This document shows positions 8,374 through 16,947 of a DNA stretch of 64,000 nt, in pieces. The notes below the pieces were generated by a model that saw only the letters and a program-made list of their open reading frames with translations, had not been told where the DNA came from and made no database searches. The DNA is from Bacillota bacterium. GTDB taxonomy: Bacteria; Bacillota; DTU025; MWDF01. Position 1 is the first letter of the stretch. The number at the start of each line of letters is the position of its first letter. The stretch lies in contig JAKQNF010000013.1 of assembly GCA_029565935.1 (NCBI GenBank), positions 104,760-168,759 on the forward strand, written 5' to 3'. Both the position numbers and the translations under genes were made by a program.

Positions 8374-9173
8374 CCGATTACTCTAAGGCTACTCCCCAGC
8401 AGGTAAGAGATGCCGCCAGGAAGGGGCTCCTTGTCGGACAGACATCAGGGATGGCCCAGGGTTACGTTCAGGCGAACTTGGCCGTCCTGCCCATGAATCT
8501 GGCTTATGACTTCCTTTTGTTCTGCACGAGAAATCCTAAACCATGCCCCCTTATAGAAGTCGGGAGCGAGGGCGACTACCTAACTAGGTTCATAGCGGAC
8601 GGAGCAGACATCAGGACCGACATTCCCAAATACAGGGTGTACAGGGATGGCATCATGACCGAAGAACCGCTAGACCTTCTGGAGCTCTGGCAGGATGACT
8701 TCGTGTTCTTCCTCTTGGGGTGCAGCTTCTCGTTCGAGAACAGGCTGATGGCCGCCGGAGTGCCGGTGCGTCACGTAGAAGAGAAGACCAACGTGCCCAT
8801 TTACGTCACTAACATCCAGTGCCGTCCGGCCGGTGTGTTCCACGGCCCTCTGGTGGTTAGCATGAGACCCATACCCGGAAGGCTGATCAGCAAGGCTGTC
8901 GAGATAACGTCCAGGTTGCCAGCCGTCCACGGATCGCCTGTGCATATTGGAGACCCTTCGGTCATAGGCATAAAGGACATAGGCAAGCCCGATTTCGGAG
9001 ATCCGGTAACGATAAAGCCGGGTGAGGTGCCGGTGTTCTGGGCCTGCGGTGTAACACCACAGGCGGCAGCTTTGGCGACCAAACCGGATATAATGATCAC
9101 CCACAGCCCCGGGCACATGTTCGTCGGCGATATAAAGGACTCGATGATCCAGGAGTTCATATACGGCGTATAG
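8370..9173 (+). CDS. YcsI/DUF1445 family putative hydro-lyase
   Basis: 267-residue cytoplasmic protein of the YcsI family (DUF1445), recognised from GQTSGMAQGYVQANLAVLP near the N terminus, CTRNPKPCPLIEVG, FLLGCSFSFE, and the C-terminal WACGVTPQAAA with THSPGHMFVGD. A mammalian member fused to a related domain is D-glutamate cyclase, which forms 5-oxo-D-proline, so a role in supplying or processing oxoproline is plausible here because the gene sits between pxpA and pxpB. That role is inference. It overlaps pxpA by four bases and is 10 bases from pxpB. Confidence 0.85.
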   Translation: MTDYSKATPQQVRDAARKGLLVGQTSGMAQGYVQANLAVLPMNLAYDFLLFCTRNPKPCPLIEVGSEGDYLTRFIADGADIRTDIPKYRVYRDGIMTEEPLDLLELWQDDFVFFLLGCSFSFENRLMAAGVPVRHVEEKTNVPIYVTNIQCRPAGVFHGPLVVSMRPIPGRLISKAVEITSRLPAVHGSPVHIGDPSVIGIKDIGKPDFGDPVTIKPGEVPVFWACGVTPQAAALATKPDIMITHSPGHMFVGDIKDSMIQEFIYGV

Positions 9174-9183
9174 GGGGCACCGG

Positions 9184-9918
9184 ATGGGTTACGATCTTAT
9201 AACTAATGCCTCGGATGATTCTGTGCTCATCAGATTCGATGAGCGCATAGACCCCAAGATCGCTTCAAAGGTCAGAAGCGCAGTGCTTTCCGTGAGGAAG
9301 GCCGCTTTGCCGTGGGTGACGGAGATTATACCCTCGTACAACGAGCTGCTGATCATATTGGATCCGCGCCAGATCGGACCGACCGAGGCGCTTGGCATCA
9401 TAACTGAGGTCGTAAAGGGCGGGAAAGATAGCGAAGGGCTAAAACCGCGCTTGTTGATGATACCGGTCTGCTACGGAGGAGAACTCGGCCCGGATATGGA
9501 CAACGTTTGTAGTTTTACGAACTTGACGGAAGAAGAGGTCGTGCGGCTGCATTCGGCCCCCGAGTACCTCATCTATATGATCGGATTCACTATCGGCTTT
9601 CCTTACCTTGGAGGCATGGACCCGAGGCTGGAGACGCCAAGGCTTGAGAAACCAAGGAGCATGGTTCCCAGAGGCTCTGTTGGCATAGGGGGCAAGCAGA
9701 CGGGCATCTATTCCTTGGACACGCCGGGTGGGTGGCAGATAATAGGCAGGAGCCCGGTGGAGCTGGTGGACATCAGAAAGATGCCGCCTTCTTTGCTGTC
9801 TGCTGGGGACCATGTCAAGTTCGTACCGATAGACAAAGAAAGGTACGAGCAGATAAGCAGGGCGGTTTCGTCCGGCTCTTTTAACTTAGGATCTCTCACC
9901 GGGGAGGAACGGCGATGA
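9184..9918 (+). CDS. pxpB: 5-oxoprolinase subunit B
   Basis: The KipI-type half of 5-oxoprolinase, 244 residues. It carries the carboxyltransferase-1 fold signatures: IIPSYNELLI, VCYGGELGPDMD, GFTIGFPYLGGMD, RLETPRLEKPR and GSVGIGGKQTGIYSLDTPGGW-like segments near residue 175. It forms a complex with PxpC and works with PxpA. Its stop overlaps the pxpC start (ATGA). The ribosome site is weak (GGGGGCACCGG) and expression is probably coupled to the upstream gene. Confidence 0.94.
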   Translation: MGYDLITNASDDSVLIRFDERIDPKIASKVRSAVLSVRKAALPWVTEIIPSYNELLIILDPRQIGPTEALGIITEVVKGGKDSEGLKPRLLMIPVCYGGELGPDMDNVCSFTNLTEEEVVRLHSAPEYLIYMIGFTIGFPYLGGMDPRLETPRLEKPRSMVPRGSVGIGGKQTGIYSLDTPGGWQIIGRSPVELVDIRKMPPSLLSAGDHVKFVPIDKERYEQISRAVSSGSFNLGSLTGEERR

Positions 9919-10943
9919 GTGGATCGGTCAGGATACTGAAGCCGGGCCTTCTAGCGACGGTGCAGGACTTGGGAAGGAAGGGCGCGATGGCTTGGGGCGT
10001 TCCCGGCTCGGGAGCGGCTGATCAGGTATCGATGAGGATAGCCAACCTCCTTGTAGGGAACGAACAGGAAGATGCCACCATAGAGTTCACCATGGGCGGC
10101 TTCGAGGTGGAGTTCCTCGACGACGTACTGTTCGCGATATCGGGCGTATCAGGGGATGCATCGCTTGACAAGGTTCCGATCGCTACGACTAGGGCGGTGT
10201 ATGCCAGCGCTGGATCGGCGCTTGCGATGGGGCCGCTCAGGTCGGGTGCCAGGCAGTATCTTGCGCTAAGCGGCGGAATTGACGTTCCTGTCGTCCTTGG
10301 ATCGAGGTCCACCTACCTTAAAGGGGGCCTTGGCGGATATGAGGGCAGGGCCCTCAAAAGGGGAGACGTCCTAAGGACTTTCCCCGGCAGACCGGAAAAC
10401 AAGTTGGGTTCTCTCAAGGAAGGATTCCATCTTCCTTCGCTAGAAAAAGATGCACGGGGGATCTCGGTGTTAAGGGTGACGGAGGGGACCATGTCAGGAA
10501 GGTTCCAATCCGATGCCATAGATCGCATGCTTTCAGCCGTGTACGAAGTATTGCCGGAGAGCGACCGAATGGGCATAAGGCTTGCGGGCGAGAAGGTGCT
10601 GCATAAAGAAGGCGCCGATATCCTGTCCGGAGGCATAGAGCCCGGCGCCGTGCAGGTACCAGGTTCTGGGAATCCGATAATCCTCATGGTCGACAGACAG
10701 ACCACTGGAGGTTATACGAAGGCATTCTCGGTCATAAGCGCCGACAGGTCGAAGCTTGGTCAACTCAGGCCCGGCGACAAGGTGAGGTTCAGCATGGTAG
10801 GCCTTGAAGAGGCGCACGGCGCATTTCTCGGACTGGAGGAGAGTATCAAGGACAGCGTGCGATTCGATGATGCCGGCCCTAGACGTTTTTCGGTCAAGGT
10901 AGACGGTAGAACCTACGCCGTGGAAGTGGAGGAAGTCCTATGA
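9915..10943 (+). CDS. pxpC: 5-oxoprolinase subunit C
   Basis: The KipA-type (carboxyltransferase-2) subunit, 342 residues, slightly longer than many homologues. Diagnostic blocks are VLKPGLLATVQDLGR-like text at the N terminus, GVPGSGAADQVSMRIANLLVG-like spacing, GSRSTYLKGGLGG, EGPMSGRF-type residues and DRQTTGGYTK near residue 260. A C-terminal extension of about 40 residues (VKVDGRTYAVEVEEV) resembles the start of a biotin-carrier-like strand pair. Overlaps pxpB and the following phosphodiesterase by four bases each. Confidence 0.94.
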   Translation: MSGSVRILKPGLLATVQDLGRKGAMAWGVPGSGAADQVSMRIANLLVGNEQEDATIEFTMGGFEVEFLDDVLFAISGVSGDASLDKVPIATTRAVYASAGSALAMGPLRSGARQYLALSGGIDVPVVLGSRSTYLKGGLGGYEGRALKRGDVLRTFPGRPENKLGSLKEGFHLPSLEKDARGISVLRVTEGTMSGRFQSDAIDRMLSAVYEVLPESDRMGIRLAGEKVLHKEGADILSGGIEPGAVQVPGSGNPIILMVDRQTTGGYTKAFSVISADRSKLGQLRPGDKVRFSMVGLEEAHGAFLGLEESIKDSVRFDDAGPRRFSVKVDGRTYAVEVEEVL

Positions 10944-11689
10944 GCAGCTCTTTCGATGGCGGGAAAATGCTGGTATTCGCACACAGGGGCGCCAGCGGAG
11001 GCGCTCCGGAGAACACGATGGCGGCATTCAAGCAGGCGATTGAGAAGGGCTCGGACGGAGTGGAACTGGACATACACCTCACCGCTGACGGAAAGGTCGT
11101 TGTCATCCACGATGCGACGGTGGACAGGACCTCTGACGGCAAGGGCGAGGTCGCATACAGGAACTACGGCGAACTGGCGAGGCTTGACATGGCTGCCCGT
11201 TGGAAGGGAAGCAAATGGGGGGCTCAGAGGATACCTCTTCTTGAAGAGGTCATAGAGTGCGTCATACCGGCAGGGCTGGTGATGAACATAGAGATAAAGG
11301 GAGGGAAGGCCAGCCCGGCGCTTGCAGAGCGGGCGGTGGGCATCATAAGGAGCTATGATGCGATGGACAGGGTGGTCTTCTCATCCTTCGACCCTTCTCA
11401 GATAAACAAGGTCAGGACGCTGGTGCCGTCTTCACGGCGGGCGCTGCTCTCGTATTTCCCGCCTCCCCTATCCGTAGGCAAGGCGGATGACCTCTGGGGA
11501 TGCCATCCGAACCATCTGCTGGCTTCCAAAGGGGCGGTGGAAAGATGGCATTCGGAAGGGATGCACGTACAACTTTGGACAGTGAATACAAAGAAGAGCA
11601 TGCAAAGGGCCCTGAGGATGGGAGCGGACGGGATAATCACGAATCACCCCGCGCTCGCCTTGGCGGTAAGGGATGGGAAAATCAGCTAA
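10940..11689 (+). CDS. Glycerophosphodiester phosphodiesterase
   Basis: Cleaves glycerophosphodiesters to sn-glycerol 3-phosphate and an alcohol. The 249 residues form one GDPD TIM-barrel: HRGASGGAPENTMAAF (catalytic His and metal Glu), GVELDIHLTADGKVVVIHD (second catalytic His and Glu/Asp ligands), MNIEIKG, and a C-terminal LWTVNTKKSM with GADGIITNHP. No signal peptide, so cytoplasmic. Being fourth in an overlapping pxp operon is unexpected for phospholipid turnover and may reflect co-use of membrane-derived substrates with the transporter that follows 26 bases downstream. Confidence 0.92.
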   Translation: MSSSFDGGKMLVFAHRGASGGAPENTMAAFKQAIEKGSDGVELDIHLTADGKVVVIHDATVDRTSDGKGEVAYRNYGELARLDMAARWKGSKWGAQRIPLLEEVIECVIPAGLVMNIEIKGGKASPALAERAVGIIRSYDAMDRVVFSSFDPSQINKVRTLVPSSRRALLSYFPPPLSVGKADDLWGCHPNHLLASKGAVERWHSEGMHVQLWTVNTKKSMQRALRMGADGIITNHPALALAVRDGKIS

Positions 11690-11715
11690 CACATGATTGC
11701 TAGCGGGGTGAAGCG

Positions 11716-12936
11716 ATGAAGATCAACTACGGAAGGCTGTTCGTCCTGGGACTCGGTTTCATGTCCATTTCGCTTACCTGGGCGCTCTACAACTCCTACG
11801 TACCTGTGTTCTTGGATGCTGCGCTGCCGGCTATGGCGTTTAAGGGACTCGCGATCGGATTCATAATGACACTAGACAACATAGCGAGCATCACGCTCCA
11901 GCCTTTCTTCTCAGCCATGTCCGACTCTACTTGGGGCAGGCATGGCAGGAGGATGCCGTATTTGATGGCCGGGATACCCGTAGCCGCGCTGAGCGTGACG
12001 CTCATCCCGGTGCTTAGGGACAACCTGGCCCTTATGATAGCCTCGATAGTCATCATGAACATATCGATGGCGGTGTTCAGGGCCCCTACCGTGGCGCTTA
12101 TGCCCGACATCACACCCAGGGAGCAGAGGTCGAAGGCGAACGGCGTCATAAACTTGATGGGCGGCCTGGGGGGCATAACGGCCCATTTCATAGGCTCAAG
12201 ACTTTATAACATGGACCCGGTCGTACCGTTCGCCATGTCCGGCGTGGTCATGCTCATATCGTTGCTGATCCTAAAGTCCGCGATCAAAGAGCCCGAGAAA
12301 GTCGAAGGCGTAGAGGGGGACGAAAAGCCCGTAAGCATATTCGCCGCTCTCAAGGAGGCCTTCAGCCCGGATAAGAAGAGCCTTCTCTACCTTCTGCTGG
12401 CGATATTGTTCTGGTTCATGGGCTGGAATGCGGTGGAGACATTCTTCACCCTCTATGCAAAGAGCATCTGGGGCATCAGGGAATCTACTGCGGCGCTCTA
12501 CCTGGGCATCGGCTCGGTGGCCTTCCTTTTGTTCGCGATCCCCTCGGGTTTGCTCGCCAGCAAGTTCGGCAGGAAGGCGGTCATAACGTCAGGGATCATC
12601 TGGTTGAGCTGTGTCATGACGATAATGACGATCCTTGGCATAGTAAGCAAGGCAGGTATCGGACCTGCGCTAATAGCGATGTTCGTGGCCGCCGGGATTG
12701 GCTGGGCGCTCATCAACATACACTCGTTCCCGATGGTAGTGGACATGACGACGTCGGCCAAGACAGGCGCCTACACGGGCCTGTATTACTTCTTCTCGGC
12801 CCTTGCAGCAATCCTGGCACCTCCGCTGTTCGGGCTGGTTAGGGACATTGTGGGCAGCATGGTCCCGCTGTTTCCGTTCTCTGCAGTTTTCTTCCTCCTG
12901 GCGTTATGGAGCTTCTCCAAAGTAGAAGCTAGATGA
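11716..12936 (+). CDS. MFS transporter (GPH/SLC45-like)
   Basis: Integral membrane transporter, 406 residues, with about twelve hydrophobic segments. The loop between TM2 and TM3 has DSTWGRHGRRMPYLMAG, the form seen in glycoside-pentoside-hexuronide and SLC45-type carriers, and the central loop is charged (EPEKVEGVEGDEKP). A second half-motif, SKFGRKAVITSG, follows TM8. Substrate is unknown; in this operon it could carry an oxoproline, a glycerophosphodiester or a sugar. A GGGGTGAAGCG ribosome site precedes ATG at 11716. Confidence 0.85.
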   Translation: MKINYGRLFVLGLGFMSISLTWALYNSYVPVFLDAALPAMAFKGLAIGFIMTLDNIASITLQPFFSAMSDSTWGRHGRRMPYLMAGIPVAALSVTLIPVLRDNLALMIASIVIMNISMAVFRAPTVALMPDITPREQRSKANGVINLMGGLGGITAHFIGSRLYNMDPVVPFAMSGVVMLISLLILKSAIKEPEKVEGVEGDEKPVSIFAALKEAFSPDKKSLLYLLLAILFWFMGWNAVETFFTLYAKSIWGIRESTAALYLGIGSVAFLLFAIPSGLLASKFGRKAVITSGIIWLSCVMTIMTILGIVSKAGIGPALIAMFVAAGIGWALINIHSFPMVVDMTTSAKTGAYTGLYYFFSALAAILAPPLFGLVRDIVGSMVPLFPFSAVFFLLALWSFSKVEAR

Positions 12937-12938
12937 GG

Positions 12939-12944
12939 TATAAT
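12939..12944 (+). promoter_or_regulatory. Candidate -10 box before the homoserine dehydrogenase gene
   Basis: TATAAT lies three bases after the transporter stop and 31 bases before the next start. No convincing -35 hexamer is visible, so this is a weak call. Confidence 0.35.
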
Positions 12945-12975
12945 AAAAAAGTCAGCTTGAAATGGGGTGGTGTTC

Positions 12976-14037
12976 ATGAAGCTTTATGTTTCCCTCCTAG
13001 GATTCGGTAAGGTCGGAAGGCAGTTCGTCAAACTCGTCAGGGCGAAAGAGCAAGATATCCTCAACTGGCACGGCATAGAGCCTAAGTTCGCCTCCGTATC
13101 GTCTTCTAGAGGATACGTGGCCAACCCGGAAGGACTGGACATAGATGTCCTGGCGGGTATGGCGATAAGGGAGCAGAACCTTGCGGAGCATCCCGACTTT
13201 GTGCCCTATGGCACCAAGGACAGGATGGACGGCGTCCTGCCAGAAGTGGCAGGAAAGGACTGCATAAAGGTCCTCGTGGCGGCAGCTTCTTCTGACTTCG
13301 AGACAGGAGAGCCCACTCTTTCGATAATGAAATCGGCGATTGCTAGAGGATGGAACATAGCCAGCATGGAGAAATCCCCCCTGGTCGCGGCATTTGACGA
13401 GCTGACAGAGATGGCGCGGAAATTCGGCGTCGAGCTGAGATATTCTGGCGCGACTGCAGCAGGCCTGCCGACGATCGACATAGCCAAGATATCCTTGGCA
13501 GGGTCGAAGGTAATGGCCATAGAAGGGATCTTGAACGCGACCACGAACTACGTGCTCACCCTAATGAGCGAGGACGGGATTTCTTACGAAGAAGCACTAT
13601 CCATGGCCAGGGCGCATGGTTATGCCGAACCGGATCCGACCAGGGATGTCATGGGCATCGACACGGCATGCAAGATCCTTCTGATAGCAAATGCCGCCAT
13701 GGGCTGCAGGAAGAAGCTCTCGGACGTGAAGATAACCGGCATCACCCACATCACCCCCAGGGACGTAGCGAGCTGGGCGATAGAACAAAGGACGCTGAAG
13801 ATGATAGGCAGGGCCTGGAGGGAGGACGACGACGTCAAGATCGAAGTGTCGCCCATGGCCGTGCCTTACTACGACATGTTCGCCAAGGTGAACGGGAGCG
13901 GAAAGGCCGTGAGATTCGTAACAGACCTGTTCGGCGAGCTGGTTGTGACAGTCCAGGAGGGCGGACCGGTCGCCGCGGCCGGATCGGGCTTCAAAGACGT
14001 GATCAACATCTTCAGAAGTTTCCAAGGCAGGATTTGA
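12976..14037 (+). CDS. hom: Homoserine dehydrogenase (short form)
   Basis: Oxidoreductase that interconverts aspartate-semialdehyde and homoserine with NAD(P), on the path to threonine and methionine. The 353 residues comprise an N-terminal Rossmann domain (LLGFGKVGRQFVKL) and a catalytic domain with GATAAGLPTI, EGILNATTNYVLT and AHGYAEPDPTRDVMGID containing the lysine-proximal active-site residues. The C-terminal ACT regulatory domain found in longer enzymes is absent, so feedback control by threonine is not expected through that route. ATG at 12976 follows GGGGTGGTGTTC. The neighbouring metNIQ cluster gives a methionine-related context. Confidence 0.88.
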   Translation: MKLYVSLLGFGKVGRQFVKLVRAKEQDILNWHGIEPKFASVSSSRGYVANPEGLDIDVLAGMAIREQNLAEHPDFVPYGTKDRMDGVLPEVAGKDCIKVLVAAASSDFETGEPTLSIMKSAIARGWNIASMEKSPLVAAFDELTEMARKFGVELRYSGATAAGLPTIDIAKISLAGSKVMAIEGILNATTNYVLTLMSEDGISYEEALSMARAHGYAEPDPTRDVMGIDTACKILLIANAAMGCRKKLSDVKITGITHITPRDVASWAIEQRTLKMIGRAWREDDDVKIEVSPMAVPYYDMFAKVNGSGKAVRFVTDLFGELVVTVQEGGPVAAAGSGFKDVINIFRSFQGRI

Positions 14038-14049
14038 CCGGAGGTACCA

Positions 14050-15084
14050 ATGTCCAATAAGCAGACCAGGCAATTCGTCAACTCTCTCAGCGAAGGCGAC
14101 ATAGCCAGGGGCATCTACCAAGTGATAGATGCAAGGGTAATAAAGAACTATCTCGACTTGAGGCTGGGGGACAAGACCGGAAGCATCCCGATGAAGATCT
14201 GGGATTGGCGCGACAATGATGAAGAGATGGGCTTCCTTGCGGTTAAGGGCGAGAAAGCGATGTTGAACGGGATCAGGGTCGAGATCTTCGACGGCAGGGT
14301 CTTGCAGTTCGCGGCGGCGCGCCTTTCCGACATCAAGAGGAACGGGACTATCACTTATGCGCAGCCGGGCACCTACGACGAGGACGATTTCGTGGCCAGT
14401 TCGGACCGCAACGCCGAGGAGCTGCTGGAGGAGCTTGGGGCGTTGGTATCGAGTGTTAAGAACGCCAGGTACAGGGCCCTGCTGGACAGGTTCTTCCAGA
14501 AGGAAAGCGCGGCTTACGCCCAGTTCGCCATATGGCCGGCCGCAGTCGGGCAGCACCACGCCTACAAGGGCGGATTGCTGGAGCACACGGTAAACGTGAC
14601 CAAGCTATGCGATTTCCTTTGCTCGAACTACAAGCACATAGACCGCGACTTGCTGATAACCGGAGCGCTACTTCACGATATCGGGAAATTGAAGTCATAC
14701 GACAGCTCAGGCAACGGAACTAAGCCCGAGGTGTCGCTCGACGGCGTATTCATGGACCACATAGCGCTAGGATGCTCCATGATAGAAGAAGCGATCGACG
14801 AGCTGGAGGCCGACAAGGGCATATTCGGGACCGGACAGTGGGAGCCGATGGAAAGAAGGCTCATGCTCCATATGATCTTGGCACATCACGGGGAGCTCGA
14901 ATGGGGATCTCCCGTAAAGCCCGTTATCATGGAAGCGCAACTGCTGCACTTCGCCGACAATACCGACGCTTGGGCGAACCGTTTCGAAAGGGCGCTGGAG
15001 TATGCGGGCGAAGGAGAAAGAGGGACGATGAAAAGGCTCGAGAACATGGATCGTTTCATATACATTCCTTTGAAGAAAATCTAG
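14050..15084 (+). CDS. YhaM-like 3'-5' exoribonuclease (OB fold plus HD domain)
   Basis: 344 residues with an N-terminal OB-fold nucleic-acid-binding domain (about residues 15-110; YLDLRLGDKTGSIPMKIWD) and a C-terminal HD phosphohydrolase domain: QHHAYKGGLLEHTVNV, LLHDIGK, and MILAHHGELEWGS. This domain pair is that of Bacillus YhaM, a Mn-dependent 3'-5' exonuclease acting on RNA and ssDNA. The HD metal ligands (His, His-Asp, His) are all present, so it should be active. It follows hom by 12 bases with GGAGGTACC before ATG and ends just ahead of a strong hairpin. Confidence 0.87.
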   Translation: MSNKQTRQFVNSLSEGDIARGIYQVIDARVIKNYLDLRLGDKTGSIPMKIWDWRDNDEEMGFLAVKGEKAMLNGIRVEIFDGRVLQFAAARLSDIKRNGTITYAQPGTYDEDDFVASSDRNAEELLEELGALVSSVKNARYRALLDRFFQKESAAYAQFAIWPAAVGQHHAYKGGLLEHTVNVTKLCDFLCSNYKHIDRDLLITGALLHDIGKLKSYDSSGNGTKPEVSLDGVFMDHIALGCSMIEEAIDELEADKGIFGTGQWEPMERRLMLHMILAHHGELEWGSPVKPVIMEAQLLHFADNTDAWANRFERALEYAGEGERGTMKRLENMDRFIYIPLKKI

Positions 15085-15101
15085 CCATAGCCAACTTATT
15101 C

Positions 15102-15130
15102 TGTGGGGGCTTCACAATGAAGCCCCCACA
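15102..15130 (+). terminator. Strong hairpin after the YhaM-like gene
   Basis: A perfect 13-bp stem (TGTGGGGGCTTCA, loop CAA, TGAAGCCCCCACA) begins 18 bases after the stop. It is followed by ATGTATACTT rather than a T tract, so it is a weak intrinsic terminator at best, but it is the strongest stem in this gap. Confidence 0.55.
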
Positions 15131-15470
15131 ATGTATACTTAAACAAATCGGTTCGGAGGAAAATACGATATACAACCTAGACACCAAATCAATCATGCAC
15201 ATCTATACGGCCGGGGGTTTAGCTAAGCTCTCGGACGTTCCTCATGCCATCTTGAGACCCACGCCAGTCCGAATGTGTATGCGCGGCTGATGTCCCTCTT
15301 CAAAAAACGCGTCCGTTGACACGTCCAGGGCAGGCAGGGGGGCATCAGAGTAGACCGGAGCGTCAAGCTCCGGGCCAGCCTGGCGATTAACACCGCCCTA
15401 TTTTGGCGTACGATCGTCAGATTCTGCGCATTCAGGCCGCCCGCACTACTCATACGGATGGTGACCCGCT
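15131..15470 (+). other. Unassigned 340-base leader upstream of metN
   Basis: No gene is supported here. The stretch contains a 19-base hairpin CCGGAGCGTCAAGCTCCGG (around 15354-15372), and other short complementary pieces. It does not carry the conserved core of a SAM-I riboswitch or the TGGNACCGCG motif of a T-box. Its triplets are rich in CGN and poor in AGG, unlike flanking genes, which argues against ordinary coding here. It may hold a promoter and an RNA leader for metNIQ, or a decayed gene. Confidence 0.4.
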
Positions 15471-16238
15471 TTGAAACACATAGAGCCGATAATCGTATTC
15501 AAGAAGGCGAGCAAAGTCTTCCCAACCGCGGAAGGAGGGGAGAACGAGGTGCTGAAGGACCTCGACCTATCCATAGGAAGGGGCCGCATATTCGGCATCG
15601 TCGGCCTTTCGGGGGCAGGCAAGTCCACGCTCATAAGGCTGATAAACCAGTTGGAGAGGCTCACTTCGGGGAGCCTGCTGATAGACGGGCAGGATGTGAC
15701 CAAACAGCACGACGGGGACCTCATCAATCTTAGAAGGCATATTGGGATGATATTCCAGAACTTCAACCTGATGAGAAACTCCACTGTCTTCGAGAACATC
15801 GCCTTCCCTCTTAGGATAACGAACTACACGAAGGAATACATAGAGAACAGGGTCAACGAGCTCTTGGAGACGGTAGGGATAAAGGAGTATGCGCAGTCGT
15901 ATCCCTCAAAACTCTCGGGAGGTCAGAAACAGAGGGTAGCGATAGCAAGGGCGCTTGCGCTGCACCCGGACATCCTGCTTTGCGACGAGGCTACCTCGGC
16001 GCTCGATCCTAGGACCGCGAAATCGATCCTGGACCTGCTTAAGTCGGTCAATAACGACCTTGGTGTTACGGTGATCATCGTTACGCACGACATGAGCGTC
16101 GTCAGGTATGTATGCGACGACGTAGCGGTCCTGGACGGCGGGGAGATCGTAGAGCAAGGCCTCGTCTCGGACATCTTCGCGAATCCGCAGTCGCTCATAA
16201 AGACGTTCCTGCACGGATTCGGAGGTGGCCAGGCATGA
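15471..16238 (+). CDS. metN: Methionine ABC transporter ATP-binding protein
   Basis: ATPase of the MetNIQ methionine importer at the inner face of the membrane, 255 residues. Walker A GLSGAGKSTL, Q-loop IFQNFNLM, signature LSGGQKQRVA, Walker B ILLCDEATSALDP and the switch HDMSVV are in order. The ~90-residue C-terminal ACT-like (C2) domain that mediates methionine transinhibition in the E. coli protein is missing, since the protein stops soon after the ABC domain. TTG at 15471 is used, with GGATGGTGAC upstream. The stop overlaps metI. Confidence 0.9.
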   Translation: MKHIEPIIVFKKASKVFPTAEGGENEVLKDLDLSIGRGRIFGIVGLSGAGKSTLIRLINQLERLTSGSLLIDGQDVTKQHDGDLINLRRHIGMIFQNFNLMRNSTVFENIAFPLRITNYTKEYIENRVNELLETVGIKEYAQSYPSKLSGGQKQRVAIARALALHPDILLCDEATSALDPRTAKSILDLLKSVNNDLGVTVIIVTHDMSVVRYVCDDVAVLDGGEIVEQGLVSDIFANPQSLIKTFLHGFGGGQA

Positions 16239-16930
16239 TGGTGTATTCCTGGCAAGACTTGCTCTCCTCATTCAGGATCCTTCTGGGAGAACCGCTGCTA
16301 AACACGATGGCCATAATGCTCGGCTCCACTTTACTTGCATGCCTGGGCGGCATACCCCTCGGGGTGTATCTAGTCCTGACATCGCCGGGATATCCGCTCG
16401 CCGCAGAGAGGCTCTATGGAGTCGCTTCATCCGTTATCAACATACTTAGGTCGATACCGACAATAATCCTGGTGATACTCATATCCTCATTGCTGTACTT
16501 CCGTTACTCGGTATACAGGCCTACCGACTTCGCGCTCCTTTTGGAGGCGGTCGTGATGTGGGCGATCGCCGCGATCCCTCTATGCGCAAGGCTGGTGGAA
16601 TCTGCGATCAAAGAAGTTGACAAAGGGCTCTTGGAGGCTGCTTTGGCCTGCGGGGCGACCGTGAGGCAGCTGGTAAGGAAAGTGTTGCTCAAAGAGGCCC
16701 TCCCCGGCCTTATACTCGGCATCACGACACTTTCGATAACGATACTGGGCACCACCGTGATGTCAGAGACGATAGCCATAAGGACGATCGCCTCCCGAGC
16801 GGTCGTGCGCGCCACCATCGACAACGACGGAGAATTCATAGTCTCCGGTATAGCCATACTCGCAGCGATAATCACCCTGGTTCAGACGATCGGCACGAAA
16901 GCTGCAAGGCATGCCGACAAATCAAGATGA
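16235..16930 (+). CDS. metI: Methionine ABC transporter permease
   Basis: Membrane component of the MetNIQ importer, 231 residues with about five transmembrane segments. The EAA coupling loop is EAALACGATVRQLVRKVLLKE-like around residue 140 and contacts MetN. MetI-specific features include LNTMAIMLGS near the N terminus and NILRSIPTII. ATG at 16235 overlaps the metN stop (ATGA); the longer frame to 16112 runs inside metN and has no ribosome site. Confidence 0.9.
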   Translation: MMVYSWQDLLSSFRILLGEPLLNTMAIMLGSTLLACLGGIPLGVYLVLTSPGYPLAAERLYGVASSVINILRSIPTIILVILISSLLYFRYSVYRPTDFALLLEAVVMWAIAAIPLCARLVESAIKEVDKGLLEAALACGATVRQLVRKVLLKEALPGLILGITTLSITILGTTVMSETIAIRTIASRAVVRATIDNDGEFIVSGIAILAAIITLVQTIGTKAARHADKSR

Positions 16931-16947
16931 GATGTGGAGGTAATGAT

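Noticed and set aside
15118..15291. 57-codon frame from ATG 15118 in the metN leader
   Set aside because: Starts within a perfect hairpin, has no match to known proteins by eye and unlike codon use.
15223..15453. 76-codon minus-strand frame across the metN leader
   Set aside because: No ribosome site, no recognisable domain; reported instead as part of an unassigned leader.
15131..15470. SAM-I riboswitch before metN
   Set aside because: Conserved core sequences of SAM-I are missing.
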